The notes under the pieces were generated by a model, which was not told where the DNA came from, did not search any database, and saw only the letters and a program-made list of their open reading frames with translations. This document shows positions 34,891-46,845 of a stretch of DNA of 64,000 nucleotides, in pieces (the stretch's first letter is position 1; every line of letters starts with the position of its first letter). Location: assembly GCA_030760725.1 (NCBI GenBank), contig JASWHV010000008.1:54039671-54103670 (forward strand), written 5' to 3'. This DNA comes from Neostapfia colusana (taxonomy: Eukaryota > Streptophyta > Magnoliopsida > Poales > Poaceae). A program made the position numbers and the translations under genes.

Positions 34891-37800
34891 TGACACGACC
34901 CGCTTGGTCCTGTCGAGCCAGGATCACGCTGAGGGGTGCTGCGTTGCACAGCACCGTATAACACACGTCAAAGGTACAAAGCGGAAGCGAAATTTTATTA
35001 CATAAACAAGTTATGAACATGTTTACATCAAAATAAGTTCAGTCTACACTCGCAGGCGTAGACTAAGCATCAAGTGCACGTTCAGCCCTCAAACGTGTCC
35101 TTGCTAGCACACACGCACACTAACTCTGCGACGTGCACGACTCCCACTCGACGGGGTTCCCCTCCTGGGGTTCCATCTCCTCTTCGGGAGTCCCTTCATC
35201 ATAGAATCCTGCAAAAGCTTCAAACACAAGCAGTGAGCACGAAGGCTCAGCAAGTCTGACCCGTCTCACCTAAACATGGAACTTCTACATGAGGGGTGAT
35301 AGGTACATGGGGAAAAATCATTTGCAAAGGACTCGCCTAATTAGTGGAACCTTACTTTCAAGTTTTAGCAGCCGGCTGTGGAGAACCTTACGCTAAGGCA
35401 CATGAGAGAGCCGCAATCAAACAAGAAACGCATTTCTCTCATGTACTTTGCCCAAAGTTGAAATGAACTTTAGTTAGCTCTAAACTACAGCATATCATTA
35501 ACAATCAGAGTCCATCTTTCAATCAGCAACATTTTAACATGTAACTAGCCTGTTCTTTCTACATCACGGTACAGTGAACAAGTGGTACTCACTGACCGCG
35601 AGGGACGGCGATTATAATCGATTTACACCTGCAGGGTTACCCGAACAACCCGTCATGTACGCCCGTACTCGATGTTGCCTACAACAACCATCACGGACGC
35701 TGTACGCAACTACCTTTCACCCGTCAGCCAAATATTGAACCGGTCCCATCGTCCCGAGCAAGAGGTCTCTGCACGCGCATCTCTGTGCCGCCAGCCGATT
35801 TACACCTCGAGCTCTCAACCTACCCTCTGAACGACGGGCAATGCCTCAATACCCAGCTACCCGAGTTACATCAGTTTCCCGGTTCCCATATAGCCGGTAG
35901 TTCTTCGGTACTGTTCTAGCTTGTTCAACAGGCCCGCACACGGCTCGGTCCTCAATCGACACAAGCGGAGCTACAACACACAGGCCCCAAAGTCCTGCTG
36001 CCCTTACCCTCCGCTTGGTCTCATTTTCTTGCCATGTGTTTCATGTGCTATCACTACCCGAGTCGAGTGCCTCTAGCCTATGCTCGCGAGTAGTTCCAAC
36101 TACTCGACTTGTACCGAATCCTACACTATATTAGCATTGCAGTAGCTAACGGGGTTTGAAATCCTAAACCGACCCATGGTTTTCTTGGCTATGCAGTTGG
36201 ATTTCCAAACAAGACTCTAATGCAAAGAATAAAGTAAACAAGTATGTGCTCAAAACAATAAAAATTTGTAAAAAAAAGGTTAATGCAAACCGGAGCTTGC
36301 CTTGCTGCTCTTGGTTGTAGGCTAGCTGCTCCTCCGGAGTTACGAAGTCTAGAACTTCGGGTTCCTCCTCGACCTTAGCGACTACATGATAGAAGGAATA
36401 CATGTATCAATTTATATGCATTTGTATTAAGTTTAAGGTTGTGAAGTCTATAACCCTTGCTAGACAGACCCAATGACTGTGAAACTTTTACTGGGGCTTG
36501 GTTACAACCTAAACAGAGATTTGGTCAAGTTTTAGTTGCAGTAAAGCGCATTGGAGCCCTCCACAATTAATTATGTCCTTGACCTTAATTGGAACTCTTA
36601 GGGTGTTCTAGGGATTTTCATGAAACAAACTATGACTTTCTGAAAACTAGATTTTCAGATGGTTCTAATGGAGTTGGTCTCACTTAATTTGGAAGTTCCT
36701 AACTAAAGATATGAGCTAAACAATTTCAGAGAAAATTCTGAAAATGTTTCTGAACATTTTCTATTTTCTCTGGAACAGTTTCACTAATCACACCATTAGG
36801 TGGATCAAATGAGCTCCAATGGATCTGAAATTTTTATGGTAGTTCAGGGATATTTTGGTGAACATCCCAGCGAAATTTCAGGATTTTCCTCCAAAGGATT
36901 CTCCAGTTAAAATTCCAAACAGTTTAAACTTTGAGGAATTAATTCTGGAAAATAAGGAATTTCATGAAGTGAAACTTGATTTGCTGGACAGTGCTCAGAG
37001 AGCTGAATCCAACAAAATTTGGTTCACTCAATTTGGAGCTTTCTAGCCAAAGTTATAAGGATTTGAAGTTTGAACTGAAACTGAAATTCGGGGAAAAGTT
37101 TAAATTCCTGCTCGTGGGCCCCACACACAGCGCGTCGTCTCCCTCCTCGCGCCAACTGCGCGGTGGCGGCGATCTCCGGCGACCCTCGCCGGAACTGAGT
37201 TCTCGGCCACCCCCCGGCCCGAAACTCGCCGCCTGCCCCTTTACCGACCCTCTGGACCCGATGGTGGGGTCGCCGGCCGCCGGCGATGACCGGAAACCCG
37301 TGCGCACCGGTGACAGCACTTGCTAGGGTTCCGGTGAGGTCGGTCCCGCTCTCCCGTGCGCCAAATCGACCGGGAATCGGTCGGAGAGCATCAGTAGAGC
37401 GTGGGAAACACGAACCAGGGCTGGGTGGAAGCTAGGAATACCGGCAATTATGCTCTCGACGGTGAGCCGAGGTGTTCAGCCATGGCGGCGGGGAAAACGG
37501 CCATATCATGGCCGATTCTCGACGGTTTCCTCTGATTCCAGTTCGAGCATGGGCGCTATCGTGCGTAGAAGCTACTAGGGAATGAGCTCGTCCAATCCCC
37601 GGGTATAGAGCACGAATTTCACCCGAAGGTGAGCTGGGTCCTTATGAACTGATCAAGAGTAAATTTGGAAATTCTCGGCCGAGGGTTGATCAATCGCCAA
37701 ACGTCTTTTGGCTACTCCATCTACATACAATCACGCACCTTTCTTCTGCAGAGAAGAGGACGTGACAGCGGCTGTGTTGTACTGTCCACGAGAGCCCGAT

Positions 37801-38808
37801 CGGCGGCGATGCTCGGCTCGCCGGAGAAACGGCTCGTACAGCTCGAGGACGCTTGCTCACTGGACAACATGGGGTCTAGGAGGTTGCTCACGATCTCTTG
37901 GTGCCGTTTTGCTGTGGAGGAGGCTGTGCTCGCGAGTGATCGGGCTTGATCAAGCGTGAGCTCGGGCGGCGGCGATGGCAGTGGAAGAATAGGTCGCGCA
38001 CGTCGGCAGCTCGGGAAATGGGTGATCGAAGCACGCCGGGGAGGGGATAAGTAGCCCGGCGACTGGTCTCCGGCTTGGGGCGCGCAGCAGGAGCTGGCGC
38101 CGGCTGCCCCCCGGTGGCGCGCGCCCACTGCACCCGGGAACCGATTGAGCTGTGTTTCAGTCGGTTTGTGTTGAAGTAGAGGCTGACATGTGGGTCCCAC
38201 TCCCCATTTTAACCTCTGAAATTTACTCCTAATCACTGTTTTAAACAGTGAACCCCATACTACCCCTGGCAATTCAAATTATTCACCCATGAGCCATTTG
38301 AATTGATCAAAGTTCAAATGAGGTTTGGTTTGAATGAATTTCAGCACAAGTTCAGTTTGAAATTCAAATAAAGTTTGAATTTCTCCCACTTAGCTCATGT
38401 CAAGATCAACTCCAAATGGAGTGAAAATTGGTGTGTGAGCTCACAAAAATGCGCTGAGTAAGAATATGCCTCCCCCTTTTAAATTCAGGGGATAAAAACA
38501 GTTTGAATTTGAATATGGTTTCAAACTGCCCTCTTTCTAACTATACCCAAAATGACCTCAAAAAGGTTTGGAATTTGGGTGAAACTTGGCATGGACATCC
38601 TTAGCAAAATGTAGGAGTTTTCATATGTCCAGCCCCCCCTTATATCACATGTGTGAAATACCACTTTGGCAATGTGTGAGTTTGTTCTCTAATGAGCATG
38701 TTGATAATTGTTACTTGCTCTTCATTTGTGTTCATCATCCTTCCTCAAATGAGGTGTGTGGTGTGGTGATGAACACTTCAAATGTGTGTCAAAACTGAGG
38801 CCCTTACA
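34891..38808 (-). repeat. 3' LTR of B1 (3918 bp)
   Basis: The minus strand starts TGTAAGGGCC at 38808 and ends GGTCGTGTCA at 34891. A GC-rich core lies at about 37100-38160; the flanks are AT-rich. It carries exon-like segments 36381-36301 and 35208-35120. Several longer frames in the GC core are conserved only as sequence, and I do not call them genes. Confidence 0.95.
35120..36381 (-). CDS. Candidate spliced ORF inside B LTR (B1 3' LTR copy)
   Basis: Segments are 36381-36301 (81 nt) and 35208-35120 (89 nt, TAG), with an intron of 1092 nt. Acceptors are CTATCATGTAG and TTTTGCAG; the donor is a GC type (CAAG/GCAAGC). In exon 1, compared with the solo-LTR copy, four of the five differences I count are synonymous and the fifth is Asp/Asn. 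Exon 2 differs more but stays open. No start codon was identified upstream. Confidence 0.4.
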
Positions 38809-38843
38809 TTCCTCCCCCCTTAAAAGAATCTCGTCCCGAGATT
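38809..38843 (-). other. Polypurine tract and hairpin of B1
   Basis: The minus strand reads AATCTCG-GGA-CGAGATT (38843-38827), then CTTTTAAGGGGGGAGGAA abutting the 3' LTR at 38808. The 7-bp stem is the same as in family A, but the loop is three rather than four bases. Confidence 0.82.
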
Positions 38844-38877
38844 ATAAGGTGAAAATGAGAGAGAGGACGGTGGAAAA

Positions 38878-41800
38878 TTACCGGATATGCGACGTGAAAA
38901 ATTCGGGGTAGTTAGTGCGAAGGAATTCTTCGCTCTCCCATGTCGCTTCGTCCATGGAGTGATTACTCCATAGAACCTTGTAGAACCACAACGTACGGTT
39001 GCGTGTGGTTCGGGCCTTTTCATCAATAATCTGCACCGGTTACTCCCGATAGGTGAGATCCGGTTGCAGTTCTTCAATATCCTCCAGCTGAACGGTAGTT
39101 GATAGCTTAAGACACTTCCTCAGCTGGGAAATGTGAAAGACGTCGTGCACACCGGAAAGTGCTTCTGGTAATTTCAGCAGGTATGCCACTGATCCACATC
39201 TTTCGGTAATCTGGAATGGACCGATGAATCGGGGTGCTAACTTTCCTCTCACCCCAAATCTGTTTACGCCCTTCATTGGAGACACCCGTAGGTATACGTG
39301 ATCTCCAACTTCGAATTGTAATGGGCGCCTTCTCCGGTCCACATACTGTTTCTGACGGGATTGAGCGGCTTTTAGGTTCGCTTGAATTAGTCGAACCTTT
39401 TCTTCCGCGTTGTTGACAAGGTCAATCCCGAAGGTAACCCTTTCGCCAGACTCACACCAGAATGGTGTGCGGCATTTTCTTCCGTATAGCGCCTCGTAGG
39501 GCGCCATCTTGATGCTGGCTCGGTACCCATTGTTGTACGAGAACTCTGCTAACGGCAAGTGATCATCCCAATTCTTGCCGTGGTTGATAGCGCAAGCTCG
39601 TAGCATGTCTTCTAAGATTTGATTTACCCGCTCCATTTGCCCATCCGTCTGCGGGTGGTAGGCTGAACTACGGATCAGCTTCGTCCCCAAGGCAGCATGC
39701 AGCTGCTCCCAGAAACGGGACACAAATAAAGTGCCCCGATCCGATATGATAGTACAGGGTACGCCATATAAGCATAGGATCCGTGAGATGTACAGTTCAG
39801 CGTACTTCTTGGCGTTGTAGTTGGTGTTGACCGGGATGAAATGGGCAACTTTGGTGAGCCGATCGATGATCTCCCACACAGAATCATGTTTCTGCAAGGT
39901 GGTGGGTAAACCGACGATGAAATCCATGCTCACGTCCTCCCACTTCCATGCAGGAACGCCCAGTGGTTGTAGCAATCCCGGTTTCCGCATGTAGTCTGCC
40001 TTCACCCTTCGACATGTATCACACTCGGACACGTATTTTGCAGTCTCACGCTTCATCCGTGTCCACCAAAACTTGCTTCTGAGTTCTTGATACATTTTGT
40101 TGCTGCCGGGGTGAATAGAAAACTATGATAAGTGAGCCTCATCAAAGATTTTCTTCCGTAACTCCGGGTTTCGGGGTACGACGATCCGGTCCTTGAACCA
40201 TAGGACGCCGTCTCGGTCCTTCCGGAAACATTTCAACTCCCCACTGTCTACACGTCTCCGCAAATGTGACATGCCCTTGTCATTCTTCTGGGCTGCCGCT
40301 ATCTCTTCACGGATGGTGGGGATTAAAGCTAGGTTGTAGAGAGCTCCGTGTGGAATCACATGTAGTGGTGGTTCGCTCTCTTCCAACGGTGTGATGGTCA
40401 GATTATTGACGTGTGACTTGCGGCTCAGCGCATCTGCCACTACGTTTGCCTTTCCCGGATGATAATGGATCTCTATCTCGTAATCCTTTTTCAGTTCTAA
40501 CCATCTTCGTTGCCTCATGTTCAGCTCCTTCTGAGTGAATATGTACTTGAGGCTTTTGTGGTCGGTATATAAATGTACGAGGTGACCGAGTAGGTAGTGC
40601 CTCCACATTTTTAGTGCAAGTACCACGGCAGCGAGCTCCAAGTCGTGAGTTGGATAATTTTGCTCATGGTTTCTAAGCTGCCGTGATCCATACGCGACCA
40701 CTCTTCGGTCTTGCATCAGCACACATCCAAGCCCAATGCCGGATGCATTGCAGTACACATTGAACGGTTTTGTTGTGTCTGGCTGCGCCAAAACCGGTGC
40801 TGATGTCAGGTGCTTGACTAAAGCCTTGAATGCTGCTTCACATGTTGGACTCCAAACATATTTGGTAGCCTTCTTCAGCAGCTCTGTCATTGGCTTGGCA
40901 ATCTTCGAGAAGTTCGGAATGAACCTCCGATAATATCCCGCGAGTCCGAGGAAACTCCGTACCTCGTGAACAGTTCTCGGGGATTTCCAATTCAGCACTT
41001 GAGTGATCTTGCTCGGGTCCACAGCGATACCCTCCGCTGAGATGATATGCCCGAGGAAAGGCACTTGCTATATCCAAAACTCGCATTTGCTGAATTTTGC
41101 GTATAACTTGTGATCCCGCAGCCGTTGCAAGACTATACGCAGATGTTTCTTGTGATCTTCCTCCGACTTGGAATATACCAGGATGTCGTCGATGAAGACC
41201 ACGACAAACTTGTCCAGCTCCGGCATGAATACCGAGTTCATCAAGTACATGAAGTGAGCTCGAGCATTGGTGAGGCCGAAGGACATGACCAGGTACTCAT
41301 AAAGTCCGTACCTTGTCGAGAAAGCTGTCTTTGAAATGTCCTCCGCCCTTATCTTAATCTGATGGTACCCGGATCTTAAGTCCATCTTGGAAAAGATCTT
41401 TGCTTCGACCAACTGATCAAACAACATGTCGATCCGTGGCAACGGGTACTTGTTCTTGATGGTTACGGCATTTAATGGACGATAGTCCACGCAAAGCCGC
41501 AACGTCTCATCCTTCTTCTTGACAAATAATGCCGAAAAACCCCATGGCGAGGAGCTCGGCATAATAAAACCCTTCTCCAGAAGGTCCGTGAGCTAAGTCT
41601 TCAGTTCAGCCAACTCCTTGGGCGCCATCTTGTACGGCCTTCGGGATATTGGCATGGTTCCCGGTGCAAGTTCAATCTTGAACTCCACCTCTCTATCGGG
41701 TGGCATCCCCGGCAAATCATCCGGGAATACGTCAGGGAATTTTCGGACCACTGGAATATCTTCCAATCTGATGGTTGTGGCTTGATAGACACTTGGAAGT

Positions 41801-43434
41801 TTTATTTCCGTACTGTACAGAAATAATGAGTGAGAACCGTGCACCTCTGAGTTTAAGTGCATGACTCGAAGGACGGTGTCTAAAACAGCGCCATGGCGGG
41901 TTAACCACGACATCCCTAGGATGACATCGACCTTCTGTCCCTCTAAGATAATGAGAGACGTGGGGTACACTCTTCCCGCTAAGCATAATGGTGCTTTGGA
42001 GACCATTACGCTTGCTGAAATCTTCCCACCCGGTGAACAAATAAAATATGGACTATCGGTGGTTAGTATTGGCAAACTGTGTTTAGCAATGAAAGCTTGG
42101 CTAATAAAATTATGCGTGGCGCCTGAATCAAACAGTACTATAGCGGGATGCTGGTGGAGTTGGAACATACCCGCAAGGATTAGCTCGCCCTCCGGCATGT
42201 CCTCAATGGCAAGTTGGTGGACAGTGCCGGGCCTAGGGTTTGCCCGCCGCGCATTAGTAGGGTTCCGGGGTTGATTCCTCCCCGGAAACTGTGGTGCCAC
42301 TCCGCCGCCTTGCCTCTCCGGGCAACTGCTCGCGAAGTGTCCTGGACGACCACACTTGTAACATGTGGCCGCTGCTTGTGGGGTGCTCGGTGGACGAAAG
42401 CCCGGCATGCGTTGCTGAGGTGCAAACGCACGCAGCATCGCCTGCTGCTGCTGTTGTGGTTGCGGTGGTGCTGGCAGTGCCGGCCGGAATGCCGGTGGAG
42501 AGTACGGCCGACTGCGGAACGGCATCGACCGCTGTGGTGGTTGCCAGCGTGGACCTGATGGTGGGCGATTCACCATCCGAAACTTCTGAGAAGGACCGCC
42601 TCCTTCTCCACTGCTCTGCGGCGCGCTTCGCTTTCGCTCTGCCGCCGCCAATTCCTTGCCGGAGTCCTCCTGAACAATCGCAGCATCAATGATGTCGTTG
42701 AGGCTGCCGCGATTGAACATCGCCAACTTGTCCTTCAGGAGCGGGTTAAGCCCCTGGTAGAAATGGTCCCGCCGCTTCTCGTCGGTATCAGCATGATACG
42801 ACGCATAGAGCGCGAGATCGTTAAACGCCCTGGAGTATTCCAGCGCGTTCCGGCTCCCTTGTTGCAGGTGTAAGAACTCCTGCGTCTTCCTCTTCATCAG
42901 ACCTGGCGGTATATGATAGGCCCTGAAGGCCATCCGGAACTCCGTCCAGGTCATCACTCGGTCGGTGGGTTGTGAAGCACAGAAGTTGGCCCACCACGCG
43001 CTCGCTGATCCTTGGAGCTGCTGGACCGCGAACTGAGTCTTGCGCTGCTCGCTGATTTGGAGCAGCCCGAACTTCATCTCTATGGCGCGGAGCCAGTTGT
43101 CCGCGTCAAGTGGTTCATCCGCCCTTGAAAATACCGGGGGATGAGTTGCCAGGAAGTCGGAGTAGGAGCTCTGTTGGCGCTCCTCACAATCTTGACGTCT
43201 CTCTGGGCGAGACGTATTGGCGATAAGAGTCTGCAGCAACTCCGTGTGCTGCTGATGCGAGCCCGCCATTGCCGCGACGATGTCGGCCAATGTAACCGTT
43301 GGCAGTGGCGGTGGCGGTGTTTGCTGTTGCTGTTGTTGCTGTTGTTGTCCCGAGGAGTCCTCGGGAGGTGGTTGGGAGGTCTCTCCCCCTTGACTGGTAC
43401 CCCCAACGTTAGGGTTGGCACGAGTACGCGTCAT
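38878..43434 (-). pseudogene. gag-pol polyprotein of B1 (one frame with four stops)
   Basis: A single frame runs from ATG at 43434 (MTRTRANPNVGG), one base after a TTTCAG acceptor-like site, to TAA at 38878, about 1.5 thousand codons. It is interrupted by TAG at 41593, 41068 and 40123 and TAA at 39040. There are no frameshifts. gag has a Gln-repeat linker and the zinc knuckle CYKCGRPGHFASSC. The protease is LFDSGATHNF and the reverse transcriptase FIDDILVYSK. The RNase H catalytic Asp is lost (YCNASG, G-to-A near 40748). The integrase has CDTCRR, DFIVGLP and SDRGT, and the chromodomain (TRNRTLWFYKV...) ends FFTSHIR. Removing the stops mentally gives a standard Tekay chromovirus order. It is non-functional as it stands. 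Confidence 0.94.
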
Positions 43435-43706
43435 TCTGAAATTCAAAGCAGCAGCAATTAGCACATGTCTTACTTAAAATTCCATAAGCAACAGTAGGTA
43501 TTGAAGTGACACATGATTAATTTGCACAACATTCACATATATTGATAAAGCATAAACTTTGTACAAGATACATTATTCTCGGGTCTCCGAGAAGTCGTGC
43601 TCATGTTGTCACTACCTATACATACGCTACTGTCTACACGACATGTCACCGATTACAAAAGTTGTGTTACGCTACCCTGGCTGCCCTACTTGGCAACCGT
43701 AACCCC
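43435..43706 (-). other. Spacer between ORF0 and gag of B1
   Basis: This noncoding 272-bp segment ends TTGAATTTCAG just before the gag ATG, consistent with a 3' splice site. I see no ORF in it. Confidence 0.5.
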
Positions 43707-44651
43707 CTACTCGGAGTAGAACTCGACCTCCTGTGGGTCATCCTCCTCCGGTACCTCTGCTGGTGGCTCTGGATCTACCACCTCTTCTCCCATTCCGGGT
43801 TCTCCCATTGCTGGAAGACCCAAGACCACCGGTACGCCTAACACCGGAGGTACGAGGTCCTGCAATGCATGCACCTCGTCCATAGCCTGGTTGTAGTCCT
43901 CTTCCCAGCCTTGTCCTTCCTCGATAGCGCCGTCCCGCTCTTGAGCAAGGTCCTCATTCTGCTGGGTTAGGGTCTGCACCAGCTCTTGCAACGCCACGAT
44001 GTCAACACGGCTCTTCTTCTTTGCCTTCTTCAGACGACGCAACTGATTGTGTTGTTCATTCAGTCGCTTGATCGTCGGAAGGAGCACATTGCGGAGTGCG
44101 CTGTGAGCACTCTCGAAACGATCTCCACGGCTTGTGCTCTCCTTGAGCTTTGTGGCGAGATGCTCCGTATGAACAGCTTGGCTGTCCATCACGGCGTTTC
44201 CCGCCGTCATCTGGAGGCTGAGATTTGCCTCCGCGGGGTTGTACCTTGGGCAACTCGGGTCCGTTGCTTCCAGGTACCTCTCTTCCCACACATGCTAAGC
44301 TCGTCCCTCCACCGGAACGAGTGCGTATGGAGTGCCCTCCATAGCCTGCACGTGTAGTTGGCAGAAACGTGACATAGTGTCACGGGCTGCCACTTGCCAC
44401 ATCCCTTCCGGTTGTCTTCCTCTCACCGTGACGGTGAATGGCACCCAACCGGGTGGCATAGGTCCTGCAGGAACCTCGACATGGATCATCCATGTCTTGT
44501 TCCCCTCTTCGCATTCTTCCTTGGCGAAGTACTGCGGCATCTGATTGTACCCGAAATATTGGAGCATTTGCCACAATGCTTCCGGGTAGCCGCTACGGTG
44601 AGAACAGTGGGACACTACCCACCCGTTCTCCAACTGTTTATCTGCTGCCAT
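43707..44651 (-). pseudogene. ORF0 of family B (single in-frame TAG)
   Basis: It reads from ATG at 44651, immediately after ATTTTTACAG, to the stop at 43707, about 314 codons. One TAG interrupts it at 44292, between VPVEGRA and HVWEERYLEATD. The first part contains a region resembling a small globular domain (EVPAGPMPPGWVPFTVTVRG). The second part has a long predicted coiled coil (LRRLKKAKKKSRVDIVALQE, then VQTLTQQNEDLAQERDGAI) and an acidic Pro-rich tail ending EVEFYSE. It occupies the same place as the family-A ORF0 and has a comparable order of parts. It is probably a divergent homolog, but this is inferred from layout rather than strong identity. The function is unknown. Confidence 0.8.
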
Positions 44652-45981
44652 CTGTAAAAATATATTTGAGAAATGTCAAATATTTATTTAAACAGTAAAC
44701 CATTGAGTTATAACATAAGACATGTCATTGAGCCCATAAAACTTGGAAACATAGTCCAAATTTTAAACAAATTTGACTGCTGATCTGCTGTTCCCATGAC
44801 AGCCCTGACCAGTTTCCATTTCAACCTGATTTAGGCCATGTTAAAGGCAAAACTAATTCTGGAGCTCAACATCAAAGTTAAAGATAACTTCAATGGCTTT
44901 CCAGAAAGTATTTTCTTGGCCTAAGATCTGTCCTGGTTCAAAAGTTATGAGATGTCAAAGTTAACAGAATTTCTGGAAACAATTGGGCAGTACCTCCCTG
45001 CCTTAGGTACTGATTTGATCCAAAAATCCCAGTTACTTCTGTTCCTAATCTGACAAAACTTTCTGTTACAAAGTTGTAACCCATCTCATAAGCTTTCCAT
45101 AACTACCTCATTTTCTATTTTTGGATTTTTATGCAGGAAGTTATGCTCAATTTACAGAGAGTCTACAGAGAGTCTTTACTCTGTCCTGTTTTCTGGACAG
45201 TTTCAACTCTACTGCATTTTTCGAGTGGTTAAGGGATGAAACACTTCTGGAACTCAACAGAAAAGTTGTAAAGCTCTTCCAAAGCTTTCCAGAAATGTAT
45301 CATATGACCTCAACCTCGAAAGAACTCAACCTCTAACCTCTGATTAACTTCAGCCTTAATTCAGCTGAAAACAGAGTGCTCTGTCCTTAACAACCTATAA
45401 GTTGAAAACTTGTTAACTTTGAATATCTTGTTCAAGGGAAGGAGTTACATAAAGTTTTACTACTATGGATCAAAACTTTCAAGTTTTTAAATGAATTTGT
45501 TCATTTAGTTGGGTGTGACGTCGATGCGTCACCAGATTATGTCGGTACTACGTCCTCACAAAGAAAAACCTATACCGGACTTAGCCGGCTTTGTTATTTC
45601 AGTGGCACTAAACGTCACTTGCACACGGATGCTACACGTCTACCGTTTCATGGTCAGGCTACCTGCAGAAACTCAAACAATCATCAGACTTGGCTGCACA
45701 CCGAGCCCGGAATCCATACAGTTAGTACACCCTGCCGTCATCACTCGCCCGGATGTTCTCAAGCCAAACGCATCTTGAGTTACGTGTTCACGTTTCAGAC
45801 CACGTGACGGGGTCTCCCAAGTTGCACCACGCACGCCAGGGACAGACGTTGCTCGAATACCCCAAACGACATGAAGAGTCGTAGAGGATGCTAAAGCGGG
45901 TCGGGTTACCTGCCACCCGTGGGCTCCACCCTTCAGCTTGTGCGCACTGGTGGACAGTGCTTACGTGTACCCCCGAAGAAA
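44652..45981 (-). other. 5' leader of B1 (part left of the CACTA insertion)
   Basis: This AT-rich noncoding leader lies between the primer-binding site and ORF0. It is continued at 55328-55482 on the other side of the CACTA element. It ends in a pyrimidine-rich ATATATTTTTACAG before ORF0. Small ORFs here are not conserved with anything else in the window. Confidence 0.7.
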
Positions 45982-46845
45982 CACAACAGGAAAACGAATT
46001 ATTTTCGTCGGCTAAATATATTTTCGTCGGCCCTCACGAAAATAGGTGTAATTTCGTGAGCCACAACCAAACTCACGAAGATTTGACCTAATTTCGTGGG
46101 CCCTAGGAAAAGCACACGAAAATACTTTGAACTTTCGTGGGTTAAGTCAAGACACACGAAAATAGAAGATAATTTCGTGGGTTAAGGCAGAGCACACGAA
46201 ATTGGAAGCTAATTTCGTGGGTTTTGTGAAGCACACGACAATAATGGACACTATTTTCGTCGGCTTTCGGGACGGCACACGAAATTAAATGTTATTGTCG
46301 TCGGTTTCACTGGACACACGAAAACACACTACATAAATTCGTGGGCTTCGGACCGGCGCACGAAAATAAGCGCGGGATTTACTGTCCCTCGGAACGAGGT
46401 CTTAACTTCGTGGGCTTCTCCGACATGCACACGAAATTACAGAGAATTAATTTCGTGGGCTTCAGCGCGGCACACGAAATTAGGCTGATACACGGGCAGT
46501 TTCTGACAGGCACACAAAAAGAGGCCATATTTTCGTGGGCCTCTGACAGGCACACGAAATTAAGGCCCAGAATCTGACAGGCACACAAAAAGAGGCAGCA
46601 TTTTCGTGGGCCTCTGACAGGCACACGAAATAACGGTGATGTAATTTCGTCGGCCAACCCTATGCACACGAAAATAAGATGTATTTTCGAGGGTTTTGAT
46701 GAAGCACACGAAATTAGCTCGGAGCTATTGTCGTCGGCTGACATTGTGCCCACGAAAATACCTAATGTTTTCGTGGGTTTATTGAAAGCACACGAAATTA
46801 ACGCATTATTTTCGTGGGTTTAGGTTTGGCCCACGAAATTAGCTC
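45982..46845 (+). repeat. Left subterminal repeat array of the CACTA element
   Basis: The array has more than a dozen degenerate units of roughly 40-75 bp. In most, TTTTCGTGGGY is followed after a short spacer by GCACACGAAA, so nearly every unit is itself an inverted repeat with one offset base (CAC versus CCC). Such subterminal motifs are binding sites for the TNPA protein in maize En/Spm; the motif here is different and the analogy is inferred. Confidence 0.9.

Noticed and set aside
46000..46845. CRISPR-like spaced repeats
   Set aside because: Spacing and repeat sequence are irregular, units are inverted repeats, and the context is a plant CACTA terminus with transposase genes.
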